59,785 nucleotides of DNA from Yoonia sp. (GCF_017854565.1 NZ_JAFMHJ010000019.1:1-59785); one strand, 5' to 3'; positions 1 to 8,558 are shown, counted from the first letter of the stretch. Program-made: numbers and translations. Notes: generated by a model from the sequence alone, not told the origin.

Positions 1-225
1 CCGCGCCTGAAACGACCCTTTCATCCCCGGCCCCAACGCCGTCCGCAAAACCCACCCAAATCCCCGACATGACACCGAAATCGCCCGACACTATTTTCAA
101 TGACCCGGACCAATCCCAAAACCCTGACGTCGCACAAACCAAGCCGACGTCCGACCAGCCCGCTGACCCGACCGCGCCTGAAACGACCCTTTCATCCCCG
201 GCCCCAACGCCGTCCGCAAAACCCA
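1..225 (+). repeat. Long direct repeat inside the tape-measure gene
   Basis: Bases 1-54 recur without a mismatch at 172-225, a period of 171 bases, which is exactly 57 codons. Both copies are read in the same frame (APETTLSSPAPTPSAKP). The segment around 46-67 also has a near copy at 283-304 (AKPTQIPD versus AKPTRIPD), so the N-terminal region looks built from shuffled, recently duplicated modules. The identity at DNA level points to recent duplication or homogenisation. Confidence 0.95.
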
Positions 226-1574
226 GAAACGATCCCACGCGCAGCCGTCAAACCGACAGCGCCATGTCCCGCGCTGACCACGCAAAACCCACCCGAATCC
301 CCGACATCGCGGGTCAGCCAACCGACCCGTCAACGCCTGACAAAGCACTGCCCCCCGCGACATCCACAGCCCGGACACAAGACGCTGCCACGTCGCAACC
401 CAGACGGTCCGAGATCGCGGAAACTGTCCAGGAAAACGACGCTCCAACGCTGCCGACCAGCGATGTTGCGGCTCATCGGACTGGCGCTGACGCCAAGACG
501 GCTCCGACACAGGCTGGTCCACAGCCCCCAAATGCCTCGCCCGATAGCCCCCGCTTGCCAGCTACGGCACGGGCTGCACCGTCCACTGACCGGCTGCAAG
601 ACGTTCCGCTCGTTGATGCTCCGTCAGATGACGACCGCGCGTTGGCTGAACAGCGGATGCAGGCGCTCTTTGCCAAGGTGACCGGCGACACCTATTCCAC
701 CGTTGCGCCAATGCTTGATCTGGTCTGGTCCGTGCTGGGCACCGGCCCGCATGTCAACGCCACCGACCGGGCGCAGTTTTGGGCCCTCGCCGTTGGCGCG
801 GCTGCACAGACGACGCCGACAGCCGAAGATCAGGATCATATCATTGCAACTTTTGTGATGGCGGTGCTGCCCCGCCCGGACCACCGGATCGGCGCCTTGC
901 GGGCCGCGATTGCGCGGCTTGGCTATGCGACAGGCGGCATCGCGCCCGGATTGCGGCATCAGGCGCGCGCGACACTGACCAAGGTCCTCGATCAGCTCAA
1001 TACCCCACCCGCCGCACCGACCAAAACGACGACAAAAGCGCCCGTTGCCCGCGCAACAGCCACCCGCGTGATGACAGCGCAGTCCGGTCTGGTCCTGTTT
1101 CACCCCTACATCGCCATGTTGTTCACCCGGATGGAAATTGCCCGTGACGCCCGTGGGATCGCCCATCAGGACATGGGGCGTGCCGCCGCAGCGCTGTGGT
1201 GGTTGGCGATGGGGGCCGGCGCGCCGCCGAAACCAGCGGACCCATTGGTCAACTGCCTGCTTGGGCTGGCCTTTCACACACCGGCCCCGCCCGTTGTCAC
1301 GCTTGATACTGACACGCGCAGCCTGATCGACGGGCTGATCCAATCGGTGATTGCACAATGGGCGCGGCTGGGGGGCACCTCTGCGGATGGGCTGCGTGCT
1401 GCGTTTGTGCAACGCGCAGGTGTCCTGCGCCAGGACGAGGCCGCGACGATCCTGACCGTGACACCGGGACCTTATGACATGTTGCTTGATAGCCTGCCAT
1501 GGTCGATCAATATGATCGGCCTGCCGTGGATGCCCACGCCCCTGTCCGTCAAATGGAGAGGCAGCGATGACTGA
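1..1574 (+). CDS. Contractile injection system tape-measure protein, 5' end outside the window
   Basis: The frame is open from base 3, so the gene begins before the window; an internal ATG lies at 69. The first ~190 residues visible are Pro/Thr/Ala-rich, repetitive and probably disordered. The rest is helical. The C-terminal part carries the marks of the eCIS tape-measure family (CIS_TMP, Afp14/Pvc14 type): SGLVLFHPYIAMLF (about residues 338-351 from ATG 69), then PLVNCLLGL, VIAQWARLGGTSADGLRAAF, and the terminal signature YDMLLDSLPWSINMIGLPWM before the end of the protein. In this family the protein sets sheath and tube length inside the particle. It overlaps the following AAA+ gene by 8 bases, the order found in eCIS loci. 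The family call rests on remembered motifs and not on a search. Other eCIS genes (tube, sheath, baseplate) are expected to the left of base 1. Confidence 0.85.
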   Translation, partial: APETTLSSPAPTPSAKPTQIPDMTPKSPDTIFNDPDQSQNPDVAQTKPTSDQPADPTAPETTLSSPAPTPSAKPRNDPTRSRQTDSAMSRADHAKPTRIPDIAGQPTDPSTPDKALPPATSTARTQDAATSQPRRSEIAETVQENDAPTLPTSDVAAHRTGADAKTAPTQAGPQPPNASPDSPRLPATARAAPSTDRLQDVPLVDAPSDDDRALAEQRMQALFAKVTGDTYSTVAPMLDLVWSVLGTGPHVNATDRAQFWALAVGAAAQTTPTAEDQDHIIATFVMAVLPRPDHRIGALRAAIARLGYATGGIAPGLRHQARATLTKVLDQLNTPPAAPTKTTTKAPVARATATRVMTAQSGLVLFHPYIAMLFTRMEIARDARGIAHQDMGRAAAALWWLAMGAGAPPKPADPLVNCLLGLAFHTPAPPVVTLDTDTRSLIDGLIQSVIAQWARLGGTSADGLRAAFVQRAGVLRQDEAATILTVTPGPYDMLLDSLPWSINMIGLPWMPTPLSVKWRGSDD

Positions 1575-2925
1575 TCTGACCCCCACCGCCGATATCCACG
1601 CCCGCGCCGTGATGACGGAAATTGATTGGCTTTCCGACGTGATCGCGGCACGGCTGCGCCACTTCTTTGGTGCCGGCGATGCCCCGTTTGCGCCGCCCGC
1701 CGCGCCAACCCTGCCCAAAGGTGCCGCGCTCACGGACCTGATTACCGAAGCGGGCCTCGATACCTCTGCCCGACTGGTCCTTGCACTGGCGCTCGCCCCC
1801 CAAGTGAACCCAGCGGCACTGGACCCGTTTTTCGTGCGCAATACCGCCATCGACCGGCTGTTCTCGGAATTCGGTGCGGCCCGTCAGGACGGCACCAGCT
1901 TCGTGCCAAGCGCGGTGACCGCGCTATTTCTGCTTGGCGGCGTGGATACCGCCCGGCGCATCGCTGCGATGACCCTGTTTTCGCCCGACCATCCACTGCG
2001 CCGGATCGTGGGCCTTGTGCCCGGTCAATCGCATGATCCTGCCGCCGTGGCCTCGGGCACGCTTTATGCAGGACCGTTGACGCTGCCCGCATTCCGGGTC
2101 GCGACCCTGTGTTCCGGTCGCGCGCCAGAGCCTGATTTTTCGCCGCAATTCCCGGCCAAACGGCTGCGCAGCGGCATGAAATGGGATGATCTTATCCTCC
2201 CCCGCGAGGTCAAGCACGGCATTGATCACGTCTCGGCATGGCTCGAAAACCGGCAAACCATCTTGCACGACTGGGGTATGGAATCGCGGCTGGGCGCGGG
2301 GTTCAAGGCGCTGTTCTACGGCCCGCCCGGCACTGGCAAGACCCTGACGGCCACGATGCTGGGCCAGCGGACCGGGCTCGAGGTGTACCGGATTGATCTG
2401 GCCATGGTGGTGTCGAAATACATTGGTGAAACCGAAAAAAACCTGAGCCAAGTCTTTGATATGGCGGAACAACGCGACTGGATACTGTTCTTTGACGAAG
2501 CCGATGCGCTGTTCGGGGCACGCGGCGCGACCAGTTCCGCCAATGACCGCCACGCCAACCAAGAGGTGTCATATCTGCTGCAGCGGATCGAGGAATGTAG
2601 CGGGCTGGTCATTCTGGCCACCAACCTGCGCAGCAATATCGACGAGGCGTTCTTTCGGCGCTTTCAGATGGCTGTCGGCTTTCCGAAACCCGACGCGGCA
2701 CTGCGCACCGAACTGTGGCGCAACATACTGCGCAGCGTCCCGCTGCAAGACGACGTCGATATCGTCGCCATCGCACGGGATCATACCCTTGCCGGTGGCG
2801 CGATCAACAATGTAGTGCGACATGCGGCAATTTCGGCATTGCGCCGCAACGCCACCCATGTCAGCGCACGCGATTTACAACAAGCCATCGCAGGCGAGAT
2901 GCGAAAAGAAGGACGGACAGGATGA
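1567..2925 (+). CDS. AAA+ ATPase of the eCIS (Afp15/Pvc15 type)
   Basis: A 452-residue protein with one C-terminal AAA+ module. Walker A GPPGTGKT lies at about residues 252-259, the pore-like segment VSKYIGETEKNL follows, Walker B is ILFFDEADALFG at about 306-317, sensor 1 is ILATNLRSN near 349, and FFRRFQ (about 362) supplies the arginine finger. The combination SKYIGETEKN, NQEVSYLLQRIEE and ATNLRSNIDEAFFRRF is typical of the ATPases encoded in eCIS and some phage-tail-like clusters, where they are thought to assist assembly. The N-terminal ~200 residues are helical and not assigned. The ATG at 1567 overlaps the end of the tape-measure gene, and the stop overlaps the next ATG (ATGA), so the genes are probably translationally coupled. 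The AAA+ assignment is certain; the eCIS subtype is supported by the neighbour. Confidence 0.9.
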   Translation: MTDLTPTADIHARAVMTEIDWLSDVIAARLRHFFGAGDAPFAPPAAPTLPKGAALTDLITEAGLDTSARLVLALALAPQVNPAALDPFFVRNTAIDRLFSEFGAARQDGTSFVPSAVTALFLLGGVDTARRIAAMTLFSPDHPLRRIVGLVPGQSHDPAAVASGTLYAGPLTLPAFRVATLCSGRAPEPDFSPQFPAKRLRSGMKWDDLILPREVKHGIDHVSAWLENRQTILHDWGMESRLGAGFKALFYGPPGTGKTLTATMLGQRTGLEVYRIDLAMVVSKYIGETEKNLSQVFDMAEQRDWILFFDEADALFGARGATSSANDRHANQEVSYLLQRIEECSGLVILATNLRSNIDEAFFRRFQMAVGFPKPDAALRTELWRNILRSVPLQDDVDIVAIARDHTLAGGAINNVVRHAAISALRRNATHVSARDLQQAIAGEMRKEGRTG

Positions 2926-5900
2926 ACGGACAGCGCAATAAGCTGATCAAATGGATCGCGACAGCCACGGTGGCGCTGCTGCCCTCACTGGGGCATGCCG
3001 CATGCACAGACCTGCGCACCGCTGTCATCCCGCCAGATCAGGCGGAAATCGGGCTGATCCAACGTGGCCTGCAAACCGCACTTGAGGATTCCAACCCGCT
3101 GTTGGCGGACAACCGGTTCGGGGCCTATACGCGCGTTCGACTGGTGCAGTTCTGTGGGCAATTCCCGCTGCCCGCCACAACCAACAGCGTGACCGGCACC
3201 GTGACGCTGGCTCAGGAATACGGCGAACTGGCAGGCGCGGTGAATGACTGGAAAATCCTCACCAGTGACGCGGGTTTTGCCTTTGACGTTCTGCCCTCTG
3301 ATGACACGGCGACCAATGCGGCCATTCTTCCGCTTGTCGGGCCACCCTATGTGACGGCAACCGCACTTCGCGGGATCAAGGGTGCCACCGATTGCGCGGA
3401 ACTGACCAATGACACCCTCGACCAGACGGCCCGCGCCGGGCTTTTGGCGCTATCCGCGATCGACCCGCCGCGTTGGCCGGATGCCATGGCCGTCTGCACC
3501 GATCTGGATCTGCCCGGCGGCGCCAATGATACCCGCGCCGTGTTGCGCAGTCTGGGCTATTTCGAAACCATGCTGGCCAGCAGCGTCAATCAGATGCTGG
3601 CCCCCGACTTTGCCCTGTGGCTGGGCGAAGAGATTGGCACGCGCGGTCCCCGTCTGGTGGGCAGCGATGACGCCGTTGTTGCCTTGGTCGCCGAATATCG
3701 CGCCGCCAACAGACCCGCTGCGCCACGTGACTTCAGCGCGCTCTATCAAAACCGGCCCCCCTCATGCGGGGGTGCGCCACAGGGCACGATCATTGATTAC
3801 TACAGCTTTGATCAGGCCGCACTGGATGGCCTTGTTGCGCCCGTGGATGTGAACGGCCTGCTGGCCGGATTGGCAGGTCAGACTTTTCCAACCGCCACAG
3901 CGCTCAAAGACGCGGTCAATACCGCGCTTTCCGGTCAGGTCAGCGCCTGCACCCTTGACCAGATCAACATCGCCATCACCAGTTCGGATAATTTCGGACA
4001 GGCTTATATGCTGAACGCCGAAAAGACCGCCAATCTGGCCTTGGTGGAAAGCTTCGCAGACAGCGAACCGGTCGTGGCGCCTTTTGTCGGCCTCAGCGCC
4101 CAAAGCCGCGCCGGGCTGCTGGCGGGTATCCGTGCCGCCCTGCAAACCGCGACACAGGAACGGATATTGGCGCAGGTCGACGAGGCCGCAACTCTGCTTG
4201 CCCTCGCCGCCGAACCGCTATCCGACACCTTTGATACCCTGCCCGAAGGCGTCCCGGCCTTTGAAGAGGTCCAGATCAACCCCACCATCGGCGTCACCGA
4301 AGCCACTGACAGCGCGATCATCGCCACCGTGCAGGACCTCGACTTTCGCGCGGCCCTTCTGGGCACCAATTTCGCACCTGCTCCGAACCAGGAAGTGCTC
4401 AAGGCCAATGCCCGCAGCGTGCTTCTGCCGCTGGCTCAGGCCAAGGTCACCGCAATCGTGAACCGCGACATGATCCAGTTGCAGACCGCCGTCGACGCAT
4501 CATGGGCCCTGACCCCCACGCTCAGTGCCGCCATCGCCGCAGCGCCAGCCGTGACCGCCCCGCAAGACACCGCACCCGTCGCCGACGGGCCCACCGCACT
4601 CGATACATTGGCGGGCATCGAATATCCCAATCCCCGCCTGTTCGAGGCCGCATTGGCACAGCTCACACCACCACCCGCACCAAGTGTCGTCGCGGATATC
4701 CGCACCAGTGCCCGCCAGACGGCCGCCAATCCATCCGCTGATCGCAACACCGCGATTGCCCTGCCCGATTGCGGCTGCGTGTCCAGCCGCGAAATCCGCA
4801 CGGAAGTCTATGGTTTCTACCCATTCTGGTTTGCCGCCCCCCTGATCGACGCCGCTCTCGACCCCGCCGCGGCACCCGACACGGCACCTGCGGGCCGCCA
4901 GATCGACTTTGGGCTCGTCAGCCGCGCCGCGTTCTACGGCCTCGAGTTCGCGATCAGCGACGGCCCGAACGGCGCGTTGGTTTTGCGCAATGAGGCCCAG
5001 TGGACCACGGGCCAGCGCAATTTCGTCAACGCCGCCCACCAACATCGCGCGCAGGCCGATCTGGCCGTGCAACTGACCGGGTGGGCCGATTGGAGCGATA
5101 TCCAAATCGCCACGGCCGTGCAGAAAATCGTCACCCTGACTGCCCCGTTTCCACGCACATCCAGCAGTGACCTGCGCGCGCTTTGGGCGGAATTCCCGAC
5201 GGTTCTCGACCGGCCTCAGGTCGACGCCGTGACGCTGATCATCGGCGGCTACGACGGGACTGCGATCGAAGCGCCCGGCGCGGCGCGGCTGGTTTCGATG
5301 GTCACCCTGCTCAAGTCAGAGCTGGCCGCGCGCGACCAGACCATCAACCTTGCCTTTGATCTGGTCCTGAACAGCGATACCGAAACAGCCCCGCTGTTTC
5401 GCGATATCCGGGCGGTCATGATCGGCGGACAGCCCATCGTCGACAAGGTGCTGATCTTCCTTGAACGCCCCACCACAAATGCCAAGAAACTGCTGTACGC
5501 CCGCATGGAAGCCGGCGCATTTCAAGGGATTGACCGGGCGCGCGTCCTGCGCCGGATCATTCCCGTCATTCCCCCATCGGGGCATGAAAACGTGCTGCAA
5601 AATCGCATTGCCGCAAACGGCGACACCCCGGTGGCCAAGCCATTTAGCCAATTCCGCGATGATCTGGTCTATTTCCAGAACAGCTTTGCCGGGGTCGGCT
5701 TCTGGCCTGCCCCCGATCCCGCAGCCCCTGACGCAAACGACATCAAGGACATTTTGGCTGACGAATGGTTCCGTCCCACATTGCCCGTATTTCTTGCGTC
5801 ATTCGAAGATGACGTGGACAAAGCCTGTACCGTTATCTGCCCAAACCGCACCTATGTTGCGGCCGGACTGGCGTTGATTTTCGCGCTGACGGTCCTTTTG

Positions 5901-6122
5901 GTATGGCGGTCCTTCTACAGCGGCTTCGTCGACAAGCTGGCGTTCAAACTGGGGCTGGCATGGGCTGCCGGCGCCGTATTGTTCGCGGGACTTCTGGCGC
6001 TGACCGTGTGTGACCACACATCGCTTCTGGCGCCGGTCTTGCTGTTTAGCATGGTGGCCGGTGTGATCTTGCTATTCGGCTTCTACATTTATCAAAGCGC
6101 GCGCAACGGGCCAAAACCCTAG
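2922..6122 (+). CDS. Large exported membrane-anchored protein with PG-binding-like and GH18-like segments
   Basis: 1066 residues from the ATG that overlaps the previous stop (ATGA). Residues 1-26 look like a cleavable signal peptide ending GHA|AC. Residues about 41-78 (LIQRGLQTALE ... ADNRFGAYTRVRLVQFC) resemble the peptidoglycan-binding PF01471 pattern with its fG..T motif. A long Ala-rich helical part follows. From about residue 622 (EVYGFYPFWFA, then IDFGLVSRAAFYGLEF, LTGWADWSD, VDAVTLIIGGYDG) the sequence resembles the beta/alpha barrel of glycoside hydrolase family 18, but the DxxDxDxE catalytic motif is not visible, so activity is doubtful. Three membrane helices close the protein (about 977-996, 1008-1029, 1034-1058). 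The likely topology is a large periplasmic part anchored in the inner membrane. I do not recognise a named family for the whole protein. Its operon position suggests a role linked to the injection system. Confidence 0.8.
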   Translation: MNGQRNKLIKWIATATVALLPSLGHAACTDLRTAVIPPDQAEIGLIQRGLQTALEDSNPLLADNRFGAYTRVRLVQFCGQFPLPATTNSVTGTVTLAQEYGELAGAVNDWKILTSDAGFAFDVLPSDDTATNAAILPLVGPPYVTATALRGIKGATDCAELTNDTLDQTARAGLLALSAIDPPRWPDAMAVCTDLDLPGGANDTRAVLRSLGYFETMLASSVNQMLAPDFALWLGEEIGTRGPRLVGSDDAVVALVAEYRAANRPAAPRDFSALYQNRPPSCGGAPQGTIIDYYSFDQAALDGLVAPVDVNGLLAGLAGQTFPTATALKDAVNTALSGQVSACTLDQINIAITSSDNFGQAYMLNAEKTANLALVESFADSEPVVAPFVGLSAQSRAGLLAGIRAALQTATQERILAQVDEAATLLALAAEPLSDTFDTLPEGVPAFEEVQINPTIGVTEATDSAIIATVQDLDFRAALLGTNFAPAPNQEVLKANARSVLLPLAQAKVTAIVNRDMIQLQTAVDASWALTPTLSAAIAAAPAVTAPQDTAPVADGPTALDTLAGIEYPNPRLFEAALAQLTPPPAPSVVADIRTSARQTAANPSADRNTAIALPDCGCVSSREIRTEVYGFYPFWFAAPLIDAALDPAAAPDTAPAGRQIDFGLVSRAAFYGLEFAISDGPNGALVLRNEAQWTTGQRNFVNAAHQHRAQADLAVQLTGWADWSDIQIATAVQKIVTLTAPFPRTSSSDLRALWAEFPTVLDRPQVDAVTLIIGGYDGTAIEAPGAARLVSMVTLLKSELAARDQTINLAFDLVLNSDTETAPLFRDIRAVMIGGQPIVDKVLIFLERPTTNAKKLLYARMEAGAFQGIDRARVLRRIIPVIPPSGHENVLQNRIAANGDTPVAKPFSQFRDDLVYFQNSFAGVGFWPAPDPAAPDANDIKDILADEWFRPTLPVFLASFEDDVDKACTVICPNRTYVAAGLALIFALTVLLVWRSFYSGFVDKLAFKLGLAWAAGAVLFAGLLALTVCDHTSLLAPVLLFSMVAGVILLFGFYIYQSARNGPKP

Positions 6123-6140
6123 GTGTGATCAAGGAGACTT

Positions 6141-7286
6141 ATGATGTTAAAATCCAATATATTTACCACGCTTCTGTCGGTGGTCCTGTCAGTCGCAGCG
6201 ATGTGGGTGATATCTGACAGCTGGCAGCAGCAAGGCCGCGAGTTTTCGAACCAGACGGTCGTTATCCCCGATCAAGCCGCGCTTGACGTATTCATCGCCG
6301 ATGAAACTGCGTCCGCAAGGGCGTCAAATTTCAACGATGTCGAACGGATTGATATTCCAACCGGCGTGTTTATTCAGTCGCTGGTCTTCAACTCCAGCAG
6401 TGATGTGAACCTTACCGGCTATGTCTGGCAAAAATACCCACAGAATTTTGAATATCAAAAAGGCGTGATCTTTCCCGAGGAAATAAAGTCCAACAGCACG
6501 ATTTTGCGCCGGGAATACGCCGATACCGTCGTCCATGACGGTGAAACCTACGACCTGATCGGCTGGTATTTTGACGTGACCGTCAGGCAATCATTTGACT
6601 ACCGCCGCTACCCGCTGGATTTCCTGACGATCTGGCTGCGCATGTGGCCTGCGGATTTTGAAAACGACACCCGGATATTGCTGGTGCCTGACTTCGCCAG
6701 CTACCACGACAGCACCGCCGCCTCGTTTGGTCTCGATGCCGATATTGTGCAGGGCGAATGGGATATCGCCGAAAGCTTTTTCAGCTATCAGCGCATCCCC
6801 TACGACACGACATTCGGCTACCCGGCCCGGGCCGAAGGCGACCTGTATCAGGAATTCTTCTTCAATCTCGGTGCCGACCGCAAGTTCATCAACGCCTTCG
6901 TGATCAATCTGGTGCCCTTGCTGGTCGTGGCCGTTCTGCTATTCGCTGCGGTCATGACCATATCCAACGACAAAGAACAGGCCGGGCTGTTCGGATCAAG
7001 CACATCTGGCGTGATCGGCACCTGCTCGGCATTGTTCTTCGTTGTTCTCTTGAGCCATATTCAGGTCCGCAGCATGTTTGCCGGGTCAGGATTAGTCTAT
7101 ATCGAATATTTCTATCTGGTGATGTATGGCATGGTGCTGGCGACGGCGCTGAACGCCTATCTGTTTTCGCTCAAACGCATGCGCAATCACTGGCTGCTAC
7201 ACTACCGCGACAACTACATCGCCAAGGTGACGTTCTGGCCCGTCCTGTTATGGAGCACGGCACTGATCACCGTCTCTATGCTCTGA
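6141..7286 (+). CDS. Pentameric ligand-gated ion channel-like membrane protein
   Basis: 381 residues, with a good ribosome site (AAGGAG) 6 bases before the ATG. An N-terminal hydrophobic segment (about 6-25) acts as signal or anchor. Residues about 30-245 are beta-rich, with FDYRRYPLDFLTIWLRMWP near 151-169, which parallels the FDFRRYPFDxQxL motif before the ligand-domain loop in bacterial Cys-loop-type channels. Four membrane helices follow in the expected spacing: M1 (249-272, with the internal Pro of NLVPLLV), M2 (289-308), M3 (320-342, YIEYFYLVMYGM, like the LDYFxLxSY signature) and M4 (363-381) at the extreme C terminus after a short loop. The ligand is unknown and the Cys pair is absent, as in most prokaryotic members. 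It lies 18 bases behind the large exported protein and so belongs to the eCIS-linked operon. A search against GLIC/ELIC profiles would settle the family. Confidence 0.75.
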   Translation: MMLKSNIFTTLLSVVLSVAAMWVISDSWQQQGREFSNQTVVIPDQAALDVFIADETASARASNFNDVERIDIPTGVFIQSLVFNSSSDVNLTGYVWQKYPQNFEYQKGVIFPEEIKSNSTILRREYADTVVHDGETYDLIGWYFDVTVRQSFDYRRYPLDFLTIWLRMWPADFENDTRILLVPDFASYHDSTAASFGLDADIVQGEWDIAESFFSYQRIPYDTTFGYPARAEGDLYQEFFFNLGADRKFINAFVINLVPLLVVAVLLFAAVMTISNDKEQAGLFGSSTSGVIGTCSALFFVVLLSHIQVRSMFAGSGLVYIEYFYLVMYGMVLATALNAYLFSLKRMRNHWLLHYRDNYIAKVTFWPVLLWSTALITVSML

Positions 7287-7291
7287 CCGAT

Positions 7292-7325
7292 CCGGGATTG
7301 CGGGGGTGCCGCCCTGCAATCCCGG
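7292..7325 (+). terminator. Strong hairpin after the channel gene
   Basis: CCGGGATTGC at 7292-7301 pairs perfectly with GCAATCCCGG at 7316-7325. The stem extends inward by a G-T and three G-C pairs to a 6-base loop, giving about 14 pairs, and it starts 5 bases after the stop codon. No T-run follows, so it is either a terminator of the U-tract-less type or an mRNA 3' stabiliser for the operon. Confidence 0.55.
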
Positions 7326-7340
7326 CCCCGGCAACCTGCT

Positions 7341-7565
7341 CAGTATGCCACCAAGACAGCAAATAAACGGCCCAAAGCCATTGCGCTCTTCCACACGATC
7401 AAAGAACGCTTTAAACGCGGCGTTGATATGGGCAAGGTAAACGCGATGAAGATATTCCCCTACCTGAACGGCATGGCGCGCGCGCGCGGACAGGCCAGCG
7501 CACAGTTTCTTGCCACTGAATTTCGCGCGGATCGGGGCGCGATCCCTTCCGTATCCCCTCTCTGA
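7341..7565 (+). pseudogene. Possible gene remnant without a start codon
   Basis: The interval between the channel gene and the exchanger gene holds a frame open from 7287 to the TGA at 7563. From about 7353 the translation is protein-like (for example KRPKAIALFHTIKERFKR, then FPYLNGMARARGQASAQF), with varied residues and C/G-leaning third positions. No ATG, GTG or TTG with a ribosome site stands at its head; the first in-frame ATG is at 7428. I do not recognise the family. It may be the 3' end of a gene truncated by an old rearrangement, or chance in GC-rich DNA. Confidence 0.3.
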
Positions 7566-7580
7566 TCAGGAATAAATCTG

Positions 7581-8558
7581 TTGTTCGAAATCTCCATCTA
7601 TCAGCTGTTCATACTGGCCTCGGGGTCTATTCTTTTTGGCCTGTACCTGCTGATCAAAGGCGGTGACTGGATGATCGACGCCGCTGTGTTCGTGGCCCGG
7701 AAGACGGGACTTTCGCCACTTTTCATCGGCGCGACGATCATCTCTTTCGGCACCTCGGTCCCCGAGCTGTTCACATCCGTCAACGCCAACCTGTCCGGCT
7801 TTCCCGGCATCGCCCTTGGCAACGTGCTTGGCTCCAACGTGGCCAATATCTTGTTGGTCCTCGGGGCGACAGCCATGATCTTTACGGTAACAGCGACAGC
7901 CAGGGACCTGATCAAAGACCTCTCCATGATGCTGCTGGCCACCGCGATCCTCAGCTATGGCATGCTGACCAACGTGCTGACGCCGACCTTCGGCCTGCTG
8001 ATGTTCGCTGTCCTCGCGGCCTTTGTGTTCTACCAATATAAAACCGACGGCATCGAAATCCCGCAAGATGACGATGCAGGCGGCGGAACCATCGAAACCA
8101 TGCAAGCGGCCCTGCTGATCTTGGTCGGCGGCGTCGTTGCACTGGCCATTGGCTCTGAACTTCTGGTGCAGGGCGCGGTCGCCGCCGGCACCGCCCTTGG
8201 CGTCCCCGAGGCCGTCATCGGCATGACCGTCGTGGCGTTCGGCACATCCCTGCCGGAACTATCGACCTGTATCGCCGCCGCCCGCAAACAATCCGTTGGG
8301 TTGATCTTGGGTAATGTCATCGGCTCGAACACCTTCAACATCCTCTCTATTGTCGGCCTCACCGCGATCATCAAACCGCTGGCGGTCGATCCGGTGCTGC
8401 TGGGCATCGAACTTTGGGTTACAATCGGCGTCACAGTCGGCTTTTCGATCTGGATGCTGACCGTTGGAAAACTGAACAAACCCGTAGGGGTCGTGATGGT
8501 CTGCGCCTACGTTCTCTTTATCGCGTTGCAGTATCTCGCGCCGGAACTCCTCATCTAG
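7581..8558 (+). CDS. Calcium/sodium antiporter family protein (CaCA, YrbG-like)
   Basis: 325 residues, almost entirely hydrophobic with about ten membrane helices. Two inverted alpha repeats are clear: GTSVPELFTSV with GNVLGSNVANILLVLG in the first half, and GTSLPELSTCIAA with GNVIGSNTFNILSIVG in the second. These acidic GxSxPE motifs bind the cations in K+-independent Na+/Ca2+ exchangers. The start is TTG at 7581 with AGGAA about 10 bases before; no ATG is available near the N terminus that would keep the first helix intact. The gene stands alone between the eCIS-linked operon and the glycosyltransferase-like gene. The ion actually carried cannot be told from sequence. Confidence 0.9.
   Translation: MFEISIYQLFILASGSILFGLYLLIKGGDWMIDAAVFVARKTGLSPLFIGATIISFGTSVPELFTSVNANLSGFPGIALGNVLGSNVANILLVLGATAMIFTVTATARDLIKDLSMMLLATAILSYGMLTNVLTPTFGLLMFAVLAAFVFYQYKTDGIEIPQDDDAGGGTIETMQAALLILVGGVVALAIGSELLVQGAVAAGTALGVPEAVIGMTVVAFGTSLPELSTCIAAARKQSVGLILGNVIGSNTFNILSIVGLTAIIKPLAVDPVLLGIELWVTIGVTVGFSIWMLTVGKLNKPVGVVMVCAYVLFIALQYLAPELLI

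Noticed and set aside
172..310. CRISPR-like or mobile-element repeats at the left end
   Set aside because: The repeats are in frame within a coding region, have no regular spacers and no transposase nearby.
624..1850. 408-codon minus-strand frame opposite the tape-measure and ATPase genes
   Set aside because: Shadow of two genes with clear family motifs.
4780..5560. Active GH18 chitinase domain in the large exported protein
   Set aside because: The fold-like strands can be followed but the DxxDxDxE catalytic motif is not visible; only GH18-like, probably inactive, is claimed.
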